Shown here one piece after another: positions 34,002-44,080 of a stretch of 64,000 nucleotides of DNA. The stretch comes from RPQJ01 sp963777725. GTDB lineage: Bacteria > Pseudomonadota > Gammaproteobacteria > Steroidobacterales > Steroidobacteraceae. The translations under genes were made by a program, and so were the position numbers. Position 1 is the stretch's first letter. Each line of letters begins with the position of its first letter. The DNA lies in contig CAVZRR010000015.1 of assembly GCA_963777725.1 (NCBI GenBank), forward strand, positions 1 through 64,000, read 5' to 3'. The notes below the pieces were generated by a model. The model worked only from the letters and a program-made list of their open reading frames with translations. It was not told the DNA's origin and ran no database searches.

Positions 34002-34601
34002 GTGATGACGCTCTTCTCCCGTGGGGACGATCCGCACTGCCATCGCGTGCGGATCGTGCTCGCGGCGAAGGGACTCGAGGCCCGCGTCGTCGAGTGCGAC
34101 CCGGCGCGGCCTCCCGAGGACCTGATCGACCTGAACCCGTTCCAGTCGGTGCCCACGCTGGTCGACCGCGACCTCGTGATCTACGGCCCCGGCATCATCT
34201 GCGAGTACCTCGACGAGCGCTTCCCGGCGCCCGCGCTGCTGCCGGGTGATCCAGCGGGCCGCGCGCAGGCCCGCGTCGCGGCGCAACGCATCGAGCAGGA
34301 CTGGTATGCGCTCGTGCCGGCCCTGCACGGCAGCGAGCGGCGCGAAGAACTGCGCGCGCGCCGGCTGCTGCTCGAAACCGTGCTCGCGTCCGAGCCGCTG
34401 TTCCGCGTCAAGCCGTGGTTCCTCGCGGACCAGTTCTCGGCACTCGACGCCGCCATCGCTCCCATCCTCTGGCGGCTGCCGCACTGGCAGGTCGTGCTGC
34501 CCGACGGCACCGCGTCGATCGAGCGCTATTGCCGGAAAGTGTTCGCCCATCCCGCCTTCCGCGCGAGCCTTTCGGAGCGGGAGCGGGAGATGCCGCATTG
34601 A
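34002..34601 (+). CDS. sspA: Stringent starvation protein A (glutathione S-transferase-like)
   Basis: RNA-polymerase-associated regulator with a GST fold, 199 residues from the GTG at 34002, or one codon fewer from the adjacent ATG. The thioredoxin-like half has the expected HRVRIVLAAKGLEARVV and NPFQSVPTLVDRDLVIY segments, and the helical half follows. It lies between petC and sspB, the order seen in many beta- and gammaproteobacteria. Confidence 0.92.
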   Translation: MMTLFSRGDDPHCHRVRIVLAAKGLEARVVECDPARPPEDLIDLNPFQSVPTLVDRDLVIYGPGIICEYLDERFPAPALLPGDPAGRAQARVAAQRIEQDWYALVPALHGSERREELRARRLLLETVLASEPLFRVKPWFLADQFSALDAAIAPILWRLPHWQVVLPDGTASIERYCRKVFAHPAFRASLSEREREMPH

Positions 34602-35009
34602 TCTCGCGCCGGCCCTACCTGCTGCGCGCGATGCACGAGTGGATCAGCGACAGCGGGCACACGCCGCACCTCGTGGTCGATGCGGGCGTGGTCGGCGTCG
34701 ACGTGCCCCGGCAGTTCGTCAAGGACGGCAAGATCGTGCTGAACGTCAGCTGGAGCGCCACGGCGCAGCTCAAGCTCGGCAATGACGAAATCACGTTCAG
34801 CGGCCGCTTCGGCGGCGCCAGCATGATGGTGTTCGTGCCGGTCAACGCGGTGCTCGCGATCTATGCGCGCGAGACCGGACAGGGGATGATCTTCAGCGAC
34901 GACGAGCCTGCGCCGCCGGCGGCGCGCGGCAGAGCCGCCGAAGGAACCGCCGAAAGGTCCGCGGCCCGTGGGCGGCGGCGGCAGGGCGAAGCTGAAAGTA
35001 GTCAAGTAG
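34598..35009 (+). CDS. sspB: ClpXP adaptor SspB (frame break before the C-terminal tail)
   Basis: Adaptor that brings ssrA-tagged and other substrates to ClpXP. The folded domain is intact (RPYLLRAMHEWISDSGHTPHL, LNVSWSATAQLKLGNDEITF, ARFGG-like loop). After DDEPAPPAA the frame breaks near 34925-34931. Skipping one base restores a flexible proline-rich linker and the ClpX-binding tail KLKVVK, ending at TAG 35007-35009, for a product of about 136 residues. Read without repair, the frame ends inside the heptad repeat and lacks the tail. The start is the TTG at 34598, overlapping the sspA stop. Confidence 0.9.
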
Positions 35010-35012
35010 GAA

Positions 35013-35109
35013 GGGGATAGGGGATAGGGGATCGGGGATAGTCAGAGGCTGGAGCCGACCGGTCGGCGCCGCCTCTTGACTATCCCCCATCCCCCATCCC
35101 CTATCCCCT
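35013..35109. repeat. Heptad hairpin element 5 (sspB/yraN gap)
   Basis: Plus-strand GGGGATA heptads follow the sspB stop by three bases. The inner arms GTCAGAGGC and GCCGCCTCTTGAC pair well, and the C-rich arm enters the convergent yraN gene, where it supplies the stop codon. The position between two convergent genes fits a bidirectional terminator. Confidence 0.87.
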
Positions 35110-35481
35110 GGTTCGAAACGCATCCCGGATCCACCGCACCGTCGGCGGCCCGCCATCGGGTCCGGCATCGATCGCCACGACGTCGAATCGCGCCGCCAGC
35201 TTGCGGAACTCGGGACGGGTGAGCATCAGGTGGCGGGCGGCGCGGATGAAGCGCTGCTGCTTGCGCGCGCCGACGGTCGCCGCGGCGCCGCCGTGCGCCG
35301 ACGTCGAACGGGAGCGCACTTCGACCAGCGCCAGCGTCGTCCCGTCGAGCATCACGAGGTCGATCTCGCCCGCGCGACATCGGTAATTGCGCTCCAGCAA
35401 CTGGAGACCGAGCGCTTCGAGGTGGCGGCGGGCCAGGTCCTCGGCGCGCCGGCCAAGCGTCGTCGTGTTCTCAGGGTTCAA
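35101..35481 (-). CDS. yraN: UPF0102 family protein YraN
   Basis: A 126-residue protein with a predicted endonuclease-like fold (GRRAEDLARRHLEALG, NYRCRAGEIDLVMLDG, LALVEVRSR), the EIDLV and VEVR segments being the nuclease-like core. Its exact function is not established. It overlaps the end of lpoA by 11 bases. The last codons AGG GGA TAG come from the heptad repeat. Confidence 0.92.
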   Translation of the reverse strand: MNPENTTTLGRRAEDLARRHLEALGLQLLERNYRCRAGEIDLVMLDGTTLALVEVRSRSTSAHGGAAATVGARKQQRFIRAARHLMLTRPEFRKLAARFDVVAIDAGPDGGPPTVRWIRDAFRTRG

Positions 35482-37366
35482 CGGGCGCGGCCAGCGGCAG
35501 CAGCGGCTGCGACGCTCCCGCCAGCTCAGGCCGGCCGCCCTGCACGCGCGCCCACTCGAGTTCGCGCGACACCCGGCCGTCCGGCGCGACGACCAGCCGG
35601 CCCGTGAGTCCCTGGACGGGGACGCCGCGCGCGGCGATGTTCAGGCCACGCAGCAACTGGTAAGCATCGAATCCGAACGCATAGAGGCGAAGCCGGCTGC
35701 GCGCGCCGGAGGAGCCGTCGCCGTGCAGCACCTGCCAGAGTTCCGGGGCACCGAGGCCCGCGTGCAGGATCCAGGGCATTTCCGGGAAAGTCAGGCCGTC
35801 GAGGTCGGGCACCGAACGCGCGGCCGGGTCCCAGGCATCGGAGGTTGCGTAGACGGGGAGGTCGTAGGCCATCTGGAATCGCAGCTGCGGGCGGATCGCC
35901 CGGGCCGTCTGCGCCGTGGCCGCAATGAATGCGAACTGCGGCCCGTCACGAGCTTCGGCCGCGGCGTCGCGACGGACCGGCTCGCCCTTCGCAGTCCGAT
36001 CACCCGCACCGGCATAGCGCCCCAGCGCCGCACGCAGCGGCGCCGAGAAGTCGCGTGCGCCGGGGTCATAGAATTGCGCGGCCGCAAGCTCGACGCCCGT
36101 CGCCCGCAGCTCGTCCGTGAACGCCTCGTAAAGGCGATCGCCCCAGGTGCTGCGCGGGAACAGCGCGATGCCCCGGACGTGCCCATCCTCGGCGATACGC
36201 CGGGCCGCCGCGCGGGCCTCCTGCTCCGGGTCGAGCGCGAACTGGAACAGGAAGGCGGGCGGGGTATCGCCGCCGAGCGCATTGAGCGCCAGCGTCGGCA
36301 GCGGCAGCGGCTGCGAGGCTACCAGGCTCGCCAGTTCCTCCTTGATCAGCGGCCCCGCCACCGCCTGCGCGCCGGTCCGCCAGCGCCTTCTGGTAGGCGG
36401 GACCTGCGCCGAGGGCCGACGTGTCGTAGACGTCGATCCGTGGACGGCGCTCCGGCGCCTCCGCGAGCGCCGCCGCGAGGAATCCATCCTGCACCGCCAG
36501 TGCCGCCGCTTGCTGGCGGCCCGAAAGGGGCAGCAGCAGCGCGATCACTTCGGGCGAACCGGAGGGCGGCATCGCGATCGGCCGGTCAGCCGTCGCCACG
36601 ACCGGCGGCGCGGACGGTGCCGGCAGGAACTGCGCGCCAGGATGATTGGGATATTGCGTGCGCCAATCGGCAGCGCGTTGCGCGACGCGGCGTCGTCATC
36701 GGTCGTGGCCAGCAGCTGGCCGAGCTCGAACCACGCGCGTTCGCTGGCGATCGCGTCGGCGGGGACGGCGGTTACGGCGCCCGGGTTCGCGCGCAACGCA
36801 TCCACCAGCAGGGCGTAGTTCGCGCGCTGGTCCTCCGGCGTCGTGACGATGGTTGCCCGGCGCTCGATCGTCCGCAGGCCGTCGAGCATGCGTCCAGCCC
36901 CGAACTCGGCCCGCGCCCGCAGCGCGAGCAACTCGACGGCCAGCGGGGTCGGCCAGGGCTCGGGCACCGTCGCCAACGCCGCGATCGCGTCGGCAGGCCG
37001 GCCGCGCGCGAGCGCGAGCTCGGCCTGTGTCCGCGCGAGCAGAATGGCCTCGTCGCCGCGGGCCCGGTCGCCGACGATCGCGAGCATGCGCTCGGCATCG
37101 TCGAGCCGACCGGCGGCGAGGTATTCCCGGGAGGCCAGCAGCGCGAGCCGGGTATCCCACCGGCCGAAAGCGCGCTTGGCGAGCGCTTCATAGCGCGTGG
37201 CCGCCTCCGCGCTCTGGCCGCTGCGAGCCAGCTGGTCGGCCGCGGCCAGGTCGTCCTTGCGCGAGGCGGCGGCGGGCGTGGGTGCCAGCGAAGCCGCCGC
37301 GACACCGAGCAGCGCGGCGAGCAGCCATCCGTGAACTTGCCGGCCGCAAAGGCGAACGTGCAGCAT
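35471..37366 (-). CDS. lpoA: Penicillin-binding protein activator LpoA (two frame breaks)
   Basis: LppC/YraM-family envelope protein that activates the synthase PBP1A. The repaired length is about 631 residues. The first part has a signal-like N-terminus (GWLLAALLGVAAASLAPTPA) and TPR-like helices. The second part is a periplasmic-binding-protein fold (EVIALLLPLSGRQQAAALAV, AVAGPLIKEELASLV). The frame breaks near 36663-36672 (one base missing, restoring WRTQYPNHPGAQFLPA) and near 36371-36380 (one base extra, restoring GAQAVAGPLIK). No lipobox cysteine is obvious near the N-terminus, so membrane anchoring is unclear. The neighbours yraN and rsmI support the assignment. Confidence 0.87.
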
Positions 37367-37387
37367 GGGGGATCGAGGGAGGTTCAT

Positions 37388-38276
37388 GTGGCGGGCGACC
37401 CGGACGATTCTATAGCGCGACTGCAGCCGGGCACACTGTTCATCGTGTCCACGCCGATCGGCAACCTGGCGGACCTGAGCTCGCGGGCCCGCGACGTGTT
37501 GCGCGACGCCGACCTGCTGCTGGCCGAGGACACGCGGCACACCGCGCAGCTGCTGCGCTCGTGCGGCATTGCCAGGAGCCACGGCGAGCTCGAGTCGCTG
37601 CACGAGCACAACGAGCGCGACCGGGCGCCGGTCATCGTGGAACGGCTGCAGGCGGGGGCCTGCGGTCGCGGTCGTCAGCGACGCGGGAACGCCGCTGGTC
37701 AGCGATCCGGGCGCGGCTCTCGTGAGTGCAGCCGTCGCGGCCGGCGTTCCAGTGGTTGCAGTGCCTGGCCCGTGCGCGGCCATCGCGGCACTGTCGATCG
37801 CGGCGCTGCCGGCCGGACGATTCGCGTTCGAGGGATTCCTGCCGCCGAAGGCCGCGGCACGGCAGCGCGTGCTGCAGGAGCTGGCGGGCGAGGCGCGCAC
37901 GCTCGTTTTCTACGAAGCGCCGCATCGCGTGCGCGAGTCGCTCGACGATCTCGCGGCCGCGCTCGGTGCCGAGCGCCCGGCTGCAGTCGCCCGCGAGATC
38001 ACCAAGAAATTCGAGACCGTTTACCGGGGCACGCTCGGGTCGCTCGCGCGACAGGCCGCGACGGATCCCGACATGGAGCGCGGCGAGATCGTGCTCGTCG
38101 TGCAGGGCGCGTCGCAGGCGGCAACCGCGAACGACGCCGATGCGGATCGCGTGCTGCGCGTGCTGCTCGCCGAGTTGCCCGTCTCGCAGGCCGCGAAGCT
38201 CGCCGCGCAGCTCACCGGGCGTCCGCGCAAGGATCTCTACGATCGAGCGCTGCGGCTGCGGACCGCGCCTGTATAA
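37388..38276 (+). CDS. rsmI: 16S rRNA (cytidine-1402 2'-O) methyltransferase (frame break)
   Basis: SAM-dependent methyltransferase of the tetrapyrrole-methylase fold, acting on C1402 of 16S rRNA. The N-terminal STPIGNLADLSSRARDVL and AEDTRHTAQLL segments are in one frame, and VVSDAGTPLVSDPG onward is in the next. Skipping one base near 37660 joins them into 295 residues. The GTG at 37388 is chosen for family homology at LFIVSTPIGN and gives a short leader. It is divergent from lpoA. Its stop codon TAA lies inside the TATAAT of the rnpB promoter. Confidence 0.9.
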
Positions 38277-38277
38277 T
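38272..38277 (+). promoter_or_regulatory. rnpB -10 box nested in the rsmI stop
   Basis: A consensus TATAAT ends six bases before the presumed 5' end of RNase P RNA, and its TAA is the rsmI stop codon. No strong -35 is seen at 17 bases. Confidence 0.6.
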
Positions 38278-38282
38278 CGGCG

Positions 38283-38652
<370 letters not shown>

Positions 38653-39055
38653 CTTCCAGTCGCGGCAAGCACGTCTGGTTCCCGGCGTCAAGAGGCGCTC
38701 GGTCCAGCGGTGGCGGGCCTGGGCGGCTCCCGGCCGCTGCCTTGGGGACCCGTCCCACTTCTCCCCACTGATCCATTGGACCACTGGCTCGCGTCCAGAT
38801 GACGCTGGCTCGTTGAGCCATCCCACTGTCCACCAAGGATAACCGGCTTCCCGCCATGGGCTGGCCACCGGGATGCGGCTGTTTATCCGTCCAGCGCCGC
38901 CGAATCCCACGGATCGCGCCATCCTGAGGCCGATATCAGGAAGAAACGGTAACTGATTGATTGAAATGGTGATCCCATACCGAAGCCACTGGGTCGGGTC
39001 CAGCCTGCTGTCGGCTAAGTTGCTGTGCCTCATGGAAAAATCTTATGTCCAACCG
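38653..39055. other. Unassigned interval between rnpB and the mraZ promoter
   Basis: About 400 bases with lower G+C than its surroundings and no supported gene. A small GGCTCgttGAGCC hairpin is at 38807-38819. A minus-strand open frame crosses it but extends antisense into rnpB and has no recognisable domain. Confidence 0.4.
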
Positions 39056-39119
39056 TTGACTCGCCGCGCGTGCGCAACCTATAGTGCCGCGAAGTGGGAC
39101 AAAGTGGGATGAAATGGGC
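39056..39119 (+). promoter_or_regulatory. mraZ promoter and MraZ operator
   Basis: TTGACT (39056-39061) and TATAGT (39080-39085) are 18 bases apart, a good sigma-70 promoter. Downstream, three direct repeats GTGGGA (39094), GTGGGA (39104) and ATGGGC (39114) are spaced exactly 10 bases, the arrangement known for MraZ binding boxes. MraZ is expected to repress its own dcw operon here. The third repeat ends 23 bases before the mraZ start. Confidence 0.85.
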
Positions 39120-39142
39120 CACCGGCCCTTCAGCAGCCTGAA

Positions 39143-39598
39143 ATGTTTCGTGGCGCCAACAAAGTGACGCTCGACGCCAAGGGGCGGATGGCCATGCCTG
39201 CGCGCTACCGGGACTTCCTGGTCGAGCGCAGCGAGGGCCGCCTCGTGGCTACGGTCGACCGGGCCGATCGGTGCCTGCTGATCTACCCGTTACCGGACTG
39301 GGAAGAGATCGAACGCAAGCTGATGCGCCTGCCGACCCTGAATCCCCAGGCGCGGCGGCTGCAGCGGCTGATGGTCGGCCACGCGACCGACCTCGAGCTC
39401 GACTCGCACGGCCGGGTGCTGGTGCCGCCGAAGCTGCGCGAGTACGCGGGGCTGACGCGGCAGGCGATGTTGATCGGGCAGGGCAGCCGCTTCGAGCTCT
39501 GGGACGAGCAGCACTGGAACGAGCGTCGCGACGCCTGGCTGCAGGCGGGCGAAGAGCCGGGCGAACTGCCGGCCGAGCTCGGCCAGCTGTCGCTGTAG
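39143..39598 (+). CDS. mraZ: Transcriptional regulator MraZ
   Basis: A 151-residue AbrB-like DNA-binding protein that forms rings and represses the dcw cluster. Its two signature repeats are DAKGRMAMPARYR and DSHGRVLVPPKLR. The ATG at 39143 is the first start after the operator. It is the first gene of an uninterrupted plus-strand operon to ftsA. Confidence 0.97.
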   Translation: MFRGANKVTLDAKGRMAMPARYRDFLVERSEGRLVATVDRADRCLLIYPLPDWEEIERKLMRLPTLNPQARRLQRLMVGHATDLELDSHGRVLVPPKLREYAGLTRQAMLIGQGSRFELWDEQHWNERRDAWLQAGEEPGELPAELGQLSL

Positions 39599-39607
39599 GC
39601 CCGGCGG

Positions 39608-40537
39608 GTGGCGGAGCACACGCCGGTACTTCTCGACGAAGTGCTGGCCGGCCTCTCAGTGCGGTCCGACGGCCGTTACTGCGATGCGACGTTCGGGCGG
39701 GGCGGACACACCGCCGCGATCCTGGGCGCGCTGGGTCCGGCCGGCCGAGTCGTTGCGATCGACCGCGACCCGGAGGCGATCCGGGCCGGCCGGCGGCGGT
39801 TCGCAGCGGAGGCGCGTCTCACGCTGGTGCAGGGGTCGTTCGGTTCGCTCGAGGAGCGGGTCCGGGCGGCAGGATTCGAAGGGGAGCTGGACGGCGTGCT
39901 GCTGGACCTGGGGGTCTCTTCGCCACAGCTGGATGAAGCCGCCCGCGGCTTCAGCTTCATGCAGGACGGGCCGCTCGACATGCGGATGGACAACGAGTCG
40001 GGACAGAGCGCCGCGCAGTGGCTTGCGAAAGCCGGCGAGCGCGAGATCGCCGACGTCATCCGCGGCCTCGGCGAGGAGCGCTTCGCGCGGCGCATCGCGC
40101 GCGCCGTCGTCGCGGCTCGTGCCGAGGCGCCGATCACGCGCACCGCGGCGCTCGCGGCGCTCGTTGCCGAGGCAGTGCCGACGCGCGAGCCCGGCAAGCA
40201 TCCGGCGACGCGCACGTTCCAGGCGATCCGGATTCACGTCAACGGCGAGCTCGACGCGCTCGAGTCCGCCCTGCCGCAGGCCGTGCGGTTGCTCGCACCC
40301 GGCGGGCGGCTGTGCGTCATCAGTTTCCACTCGCTCGAGGATCGCATCGTCAAGCGCTTCATCCGCCGCGAGGAACAGGGCGATCCGGTGTACGCCGGGC
40401 TGCCGAACGTGCCGGCGCATGCGCGGGCGCGCCTGAAGCGCGTGGGCGGCGCGGTCATGGCCGGCGAGGCCGAAGTGCGGGCGAATCCCCGTGCCCGCAG
40501 CGCGGTGCTGCGCGTGGCCGAGAGGCTGGCCGCATGA
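39608..40537 (+). CDS. rsmH: 16S rRNA (cytosine-1402 N4) methyltransferase
   Basis: Methylates N4 of C1402 in the ribosomal P site, the same base modified by RsmI, also in this window. The 309-residue protein starts with GTG and shows HTPVLLDEVLAGL, motif I DATFGRGGHTAAIL, and the conserved KRFIRREEQGDPV near the end. It overlaps ftsL by four bases. Confidence 0.97.
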   Translation: MAEHTPVLLDEVLAGLSVRSDGRYCDATFGRGGHTAAILGALGPAGRVVAIDRDPEAIRAGRRRFAAEARLTLVQGSFGSLEERVRAAGFEGELDGVLLDLGVSSPQLDEAARGFSFMQDGPLDMRMDNESGQSAAQWLAKAGEREIADVIRGLGEERFARRIARAVVAARAEAPITRTAALAALVAEAVPTREPGKHPATRTFQAIRIHVNGELDALESALPQAVRLLAPGGRLCVISFHSLEDRIVKRFIRREEQGDPVYAGLPNVPAHARARLKRVGGAVMAGEAEVRANPRARSAVLRVAERLAA

Positions 40538-40809
40538 GCTCGAACGGCTGGCGCGTGCTGGTGGCGGTGCTGTGGCTCGGCGTGCTCGGGTCGTCGCTCG
40601 GCGTGATCTACGCCAAGCACGAGGCCCGCAGTCGCTTCAACGAGCTGCAGCAGCTCACGCAGCAGCGCGACGACCTCGACATCGAGTGGGGCCAGCTGCA
40701 GCTCGAGCAGAGCACCTGGGCGACCCACGGCCGCGTCGAGCGCGTGGCCCGCGACGACCTGCGCATGGTCATCCCGCAGGCGAGCGACTTGCGGATCGTG
40801 CAGCCATGA
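40534..40809 (+). CDS. ftsL: Cell division protein FtsL
   Basis: A 91-residue bitopic divisome protein: a short cytoplasmic tail, one membrane helix (about residues 7-25), then a periplasmic leucine-zipper-like coiled coil (SRFNELQQLTQQRDDLDIEW). With FtsB and FtsQ it forms the QLB complex. The start overlaps rsmH and the stop overlaps ftsI. Confidence 0.93.
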   Translation: MSSNGWRVLVAVLWLGVLGSSLGVIYAKHEARSRFNELQQLTQQRDDLDIEWGQLQLEQSTWATHGRVERVARDDLRMVIPQASDLRIVQP

Positions 40810-42536
40810 TGCGCGCCAGCCGTCGCAGCGCGGATCGCGGCCCGCAGGCCTGGCGCCACTGGGCCGTGCTCGGCGCGCTCGCGCTGTGTGGCGTCGCGCT
40901 CGTCGTGCGCGCGGTCTACCTGCAGGTCATCGACCAGGACTTCCTCGAGAAGCAGGGCGACGCGCGCATCCTGCGCACGGCGAAGCTCTCCGCGAACCGT
41001 GGCATGGTCCTCGACCGCAACGGCGAAGCGCTCGCGGTCAGCACGCCGGTCGACACGATCTGGGCCGATCCGCGCAAGCTCGCGCAGGTGCCCCAGGAGT
41101 TCCCGCGGCTCGCGAAGGCGCTGGATCGCGATCCGCAGTGGCTCGCGCGGCGTGTCACGAGCAGCCTCGACCGCGAGTTCATCTACCTCGTCCGGCACAT
41201 GCGCCCGCAGGACGCGGCGAAGGTGAAGGCGCTCGGCATTCCCGGCGTCGAGACGATGCGCGAGTACCGGCGCTATTACCCGGCGGGCGAGGTGACGGGG
41301 CACCTGCTCGGCTTCACCAACGTCGACGACGTCGGGCAGGAGGGCCTCGAGCTGGCGTTCGACCAGTGGCTCGGCGGCCAGCCCGGCCAGAAGCTCGTGA
41401 TGCGCGACAGCCTCGGCCGCACGATCGAGGACATCGAGCGGATCAGCGCGCCGCGCCCGGGGCAGGACCTGCGCACCAGCATCGACCTGCGGGTGCAGTA
41501 CCTCGCCTACCGCGAGCTCAAGGCCGCCGTGCAGGCGAACCACGCGCGGTCCGGCTCCGTGGTCGTGATCGACATCCCGACGGGCGAAGTGCTGGCCATG
41601 GTGAACCAGCCCGCGTTCAACCCGAACGACCGCGAGCAGTACGCGGCCTCGCGCTATCGCAACCGCGCCACGAACGACTTCTTCGAACCCGGCTCCAGCA
41701 TCAAGCCGTTCATCGTCGCGGCCGGCATGGAAACGGGCCGCTACCACCCGGACACGCTGATCGAGACGGGCCCCGGGATGATGCGGGTCGGCATCAAGAC
41801 GGTGAAGGACAAGCACAACCTCGGCACGATCGACGTCACCACCGTGCTCGCCAAGTCGAGCAACGTCGGCGTGGCGAAGATCGCGCTGTCGCTGCAGCCG
41901 CAGCAGATGTGGACCGCGCTCGACGAGTTCGGCTTCGGCCGCGTGACCGGCTCGGGCTTCCCGGGCGAGTCGGCCGGCATCCTGACGAGCCACCAGCACT
42001 GGCGCGCGATCGGCCAGGCCACGATGTCCTACGGCTACGGACTCTCGGTCACGCCGCTGCAGCTCGCGCAGGCCTACGCGGTGCTGGGCTCGGGCGGCAT
42101 CCGTCGCCCGGTGAGCCTGCGCAGGCTCGAGGTCGCTCCGGAGGGCGAGCGGGTGCTCGACGAAACCGTCGCGCGCGAACTCGTGACGATGATGGAGGCC
42201 GTCGTCAGCGATGCCGGCACGGCCCGTCGCGCGCGCGTCATGGGCTATCGCGTCGCCGGCAAGACCGGCACCGCCTGGAAGGCCTCGGAGACGGGCGGTT
42301 ATTCGACCAACAAGTACATGGCGGTGTTCGGCGGTGTGGTGCCGGCCAGCAACCCGCGTCTCGCGGCGGTCGTCATCATCGACGAGCCCACCGGCGGCGC
42401 GTACTACGGCGGCGAAGTCGCCGCGCCGGTCTTCTCGGCGGTGATGTCGGGCGCGCTGCGCCTGCTCGCGATCCCGCCCGACGACCTGCAGCGCATGCCG
42501 GCGACGACGCTCGTGCAGGCGCAGGACCCGTGGTGA
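40806..42536 (+). CDS. ftsI: Penicillin-binding protein 3 (septal transpeptidase FtsI)
   Basis: Class B PBP that crosslinks septal peptidoglycan, 576 residues. One N-terminal membrane helix precedes the dimerisation domain. The transpeptidase motifs are in order: SSIK in EPGSSIKP, SSN in AKSSNVG and KTGTA. The GTG/ATG at 40806 overlaps the ftsL stop. FtsI works with FtsW, encoded downstream in the same operon. Confidence 0.97.
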   Translation: MMRASRRSADRGPQAWRHWAVLGALALCGVALVVRAVYLQVIDQDFLEKQGDARILRTAKLSANRGMVLDRNGEALAVSTPVDTIWADPRKLAQVPQEFPRLAKALDRDPQWLARRVTSSLDREFIYLVRHMRPQDAAKVKALGIPGVETMREYRRYYPAGEVTGHLLGFTNVDDVGQEGLELAFDQWLGGQPGQKLVMRDSLGRTIEDIERISAPRPGQDLRTSIDLRVQYLAYRELKAAVQANHARSGSVVVIDIPTGEVLAMVNQPAFNPNDREQYAASRYRNRATNDFFEPGSSIKPFIVAAGMETGRYHPDTLIETGPGMMRVGIKTVKDKHNLGTIDVTTVLAKSSNVGVAKIALSLQPQQMWTALDEFGFGRVTGSGFPGESAGILTSHQHWRAIGQATMSYGYGLSVTPLQLAQAYAVLGSGGIRRPVSLRRLEVAPEGERVLDETVARELVTMMEAVVSDAGTARRARVMGYRVAGKTGTAWKASETGGYSTNKYMAVFGGVVPASNPRLAAVVIIDEPTGGAYYGGEVAAPVFSAVMSGALRLLAIPPDDLQRMPATTLVQAQDPW

Positions 42537-42556
42537 GCCGTGGCGAGGATCCCGGC

Positions 42557-44080
42557 ATGAACGCCGTCGCCGACGACACCGGCGCACCCGAGTACCGCAG
42601 CACGCTCGCGGCGCTGCTCGAGGGCGCCGCGCAGCCGCTGCGCGACGTCGAGATCAGGGATCTCACGCTCGACAGCCGCAGCGTGACGCCCGGCGCGGCG
42701 TTTCTCGCGTGCCAGGGGCGCACGACGCACGGCGTTGCGCATGCCGCGACCGCCGTCGAACGCGGCGCCGTCGCCGTGCTGTGGGAGCCGGCACCCGGCG
42801 TCGAGGCGCCGTCCCTTCCTGCACACGTCGCCGTCCATGCAGTGCCCGACCTCGCGCAGCGCGCAGGCGACATGGCCGATCGCTTCTTCGCCCGACCCTC
42901 CCTGGACCTGCGCGTCGCCGGGTTCACGGGCACGAACGGCAAGACCACCAGCGCATACCTGCTCGCGCAGGCAGCGGATCTCGTCGGTCGCCGCGGTGCC
43001 TATCTCGGCACGCTGGGTTTTGGCCGGCCGGGCGCGCTGAAGGACGCCGGCCTCACCACGCCCGACTGCGTGAGCGTGCATCGGCGGCTCGCCGAAGCGC
43101 GCGATGCGGGCGCGAAGACGCTGGGCCTCGAGGCCTCGTCGCACGCGCTCGACCAGGGCCGCGTCGCGGGCGTGCGTTTCGACACCGCCGTGTTCACCAA
43201 CCTCACGCGCGACCACCTGGACTACCACGGCACGCTCGAGGCTTACGGCGAGGCCAAGGCGCGCCTGTTCCGTGCGCCGGGGCTGCGCCGCTGCGTGATC
43301 AACGTGCGCGACGACTTCGGCCGTGCGCTGGCCGAGCGCGTCGATTCGTCGCTGGAGCGCGTGCTGTTCTCGACGTCGAACGAGATCTGGGCGGAGGCGG
43401 GCACCGGCTGGATTCGCGTGCCGGAGCTCCGCGCCACGCCGGCCGGCCTCACGCTGCACGTCGAGAGCAGCTGGGGCGGCGGCACGCTGCGCTCGCGCCT
43501 GGTCGGCGAGTTCAATGCCGAGAACCTGCTCGCCGTGCTCGGCGTGCTGCTCGGCTGGGGCGTGCCGCTGCAGCAGGCGCTCGTGGCGCTCGCCGCGTGC
43601 GCGCCACCGCCGGGTCGCATGGAGGCTTTCGGCGGCGGCGCCCAGCCGCTCGCGCTGGTCGACTACGCGCACTCGCCGGACTCACTCGCCAAGGCGCTCG
43701 ACGCCGCGCGGGCGCACGCGCGCGGCCGGGTTTTCTGCGTCTTCGGCTGCGGCGGCGACCGCGATCCGGGCAAGCGCCCGTTGATGGGCGCGATCGCCGA
43801 GAGTCGCGCCGACGTCGTCGTGCTGACCGACGACAATCCGCGCACCGAGAACTCGCGCGCGATCCTCGAGCAGATCCTCGCGGGCATCCGCGACACCGAC
43901 GCCGTGCACGTGCTCGCCGACCGCGCCGAGGCGATCCACTTCGCGCTGATGGAGGCGGACGCCGGCGACGTCGTCGTGATCGCCGGCAAGGGCCACGAGG
44001 ACTACCAGGTCGTGGGGCAGGAAGTCCGCCCGTTCAGCGACCGCGCCGTCGTGCTCGACGCGCTGGGGGCCGAGGCATGA
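42557..44080 (+). CDS. murE: UDP-MurNAc-L-Ala-D-Glu:meso-diaminopimelate ligase
   Basis: Adds the third amino acid of the peptidoglycan stem. The ATP loop is GFTGTNGKTTSAYL, and DNPRTE marks specificity for meso-diaminopimelate, as expected for a Gram-negative. The 507-residue length fits. The ATG at 42557 is preferred to an in-frame GTG at 42532 because GAGGAT lies at good spacing. It overlaps murF by four bases. Confidence 0.96.
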   Translation: MNAVADDTGAPEYRSTLAALLEGAAQPLRDVEIRDLTLDSRSVTPGAAFLACQGRTTHGVAHAATAVERGAVAVLWEPAPGVEAPSLPAHVAVHAVPDLAQRAGDMADRFFARPSLDLRVAGFTGTNGKTTSAYLLAQAADLVGRRGAYLGTLGFGRPGALKDAGLTTPDCVSVHRRLAEARDAGAKTLGLEASSHALDQGRVAGVRFDTAVFTNLTRDHLDYHGTLEAYGEAKARLFRAPGLRRCVINVRDDFGRALAERVDSSLERVLFSTSNEIWAEAGTGWIRVPELRATPAGLTLHVESSWGGGTLRSRLVGEFNAENLLAVLGVLLGWGVPLQQALVALAACAPPPGRMEAFGGGAQPLALVDYAHSPDSLAKALDAARAHARGRVFCVFGCGGDRDPGKRPLMGAIAESRADVVVLTDDNPRTENSRAILEQILAGIRDTDAVHVLADRAEAIHFALMEADAGDVVVIAGKGHEDYQVVGQEVRPFSDRAVVLDALGAEA

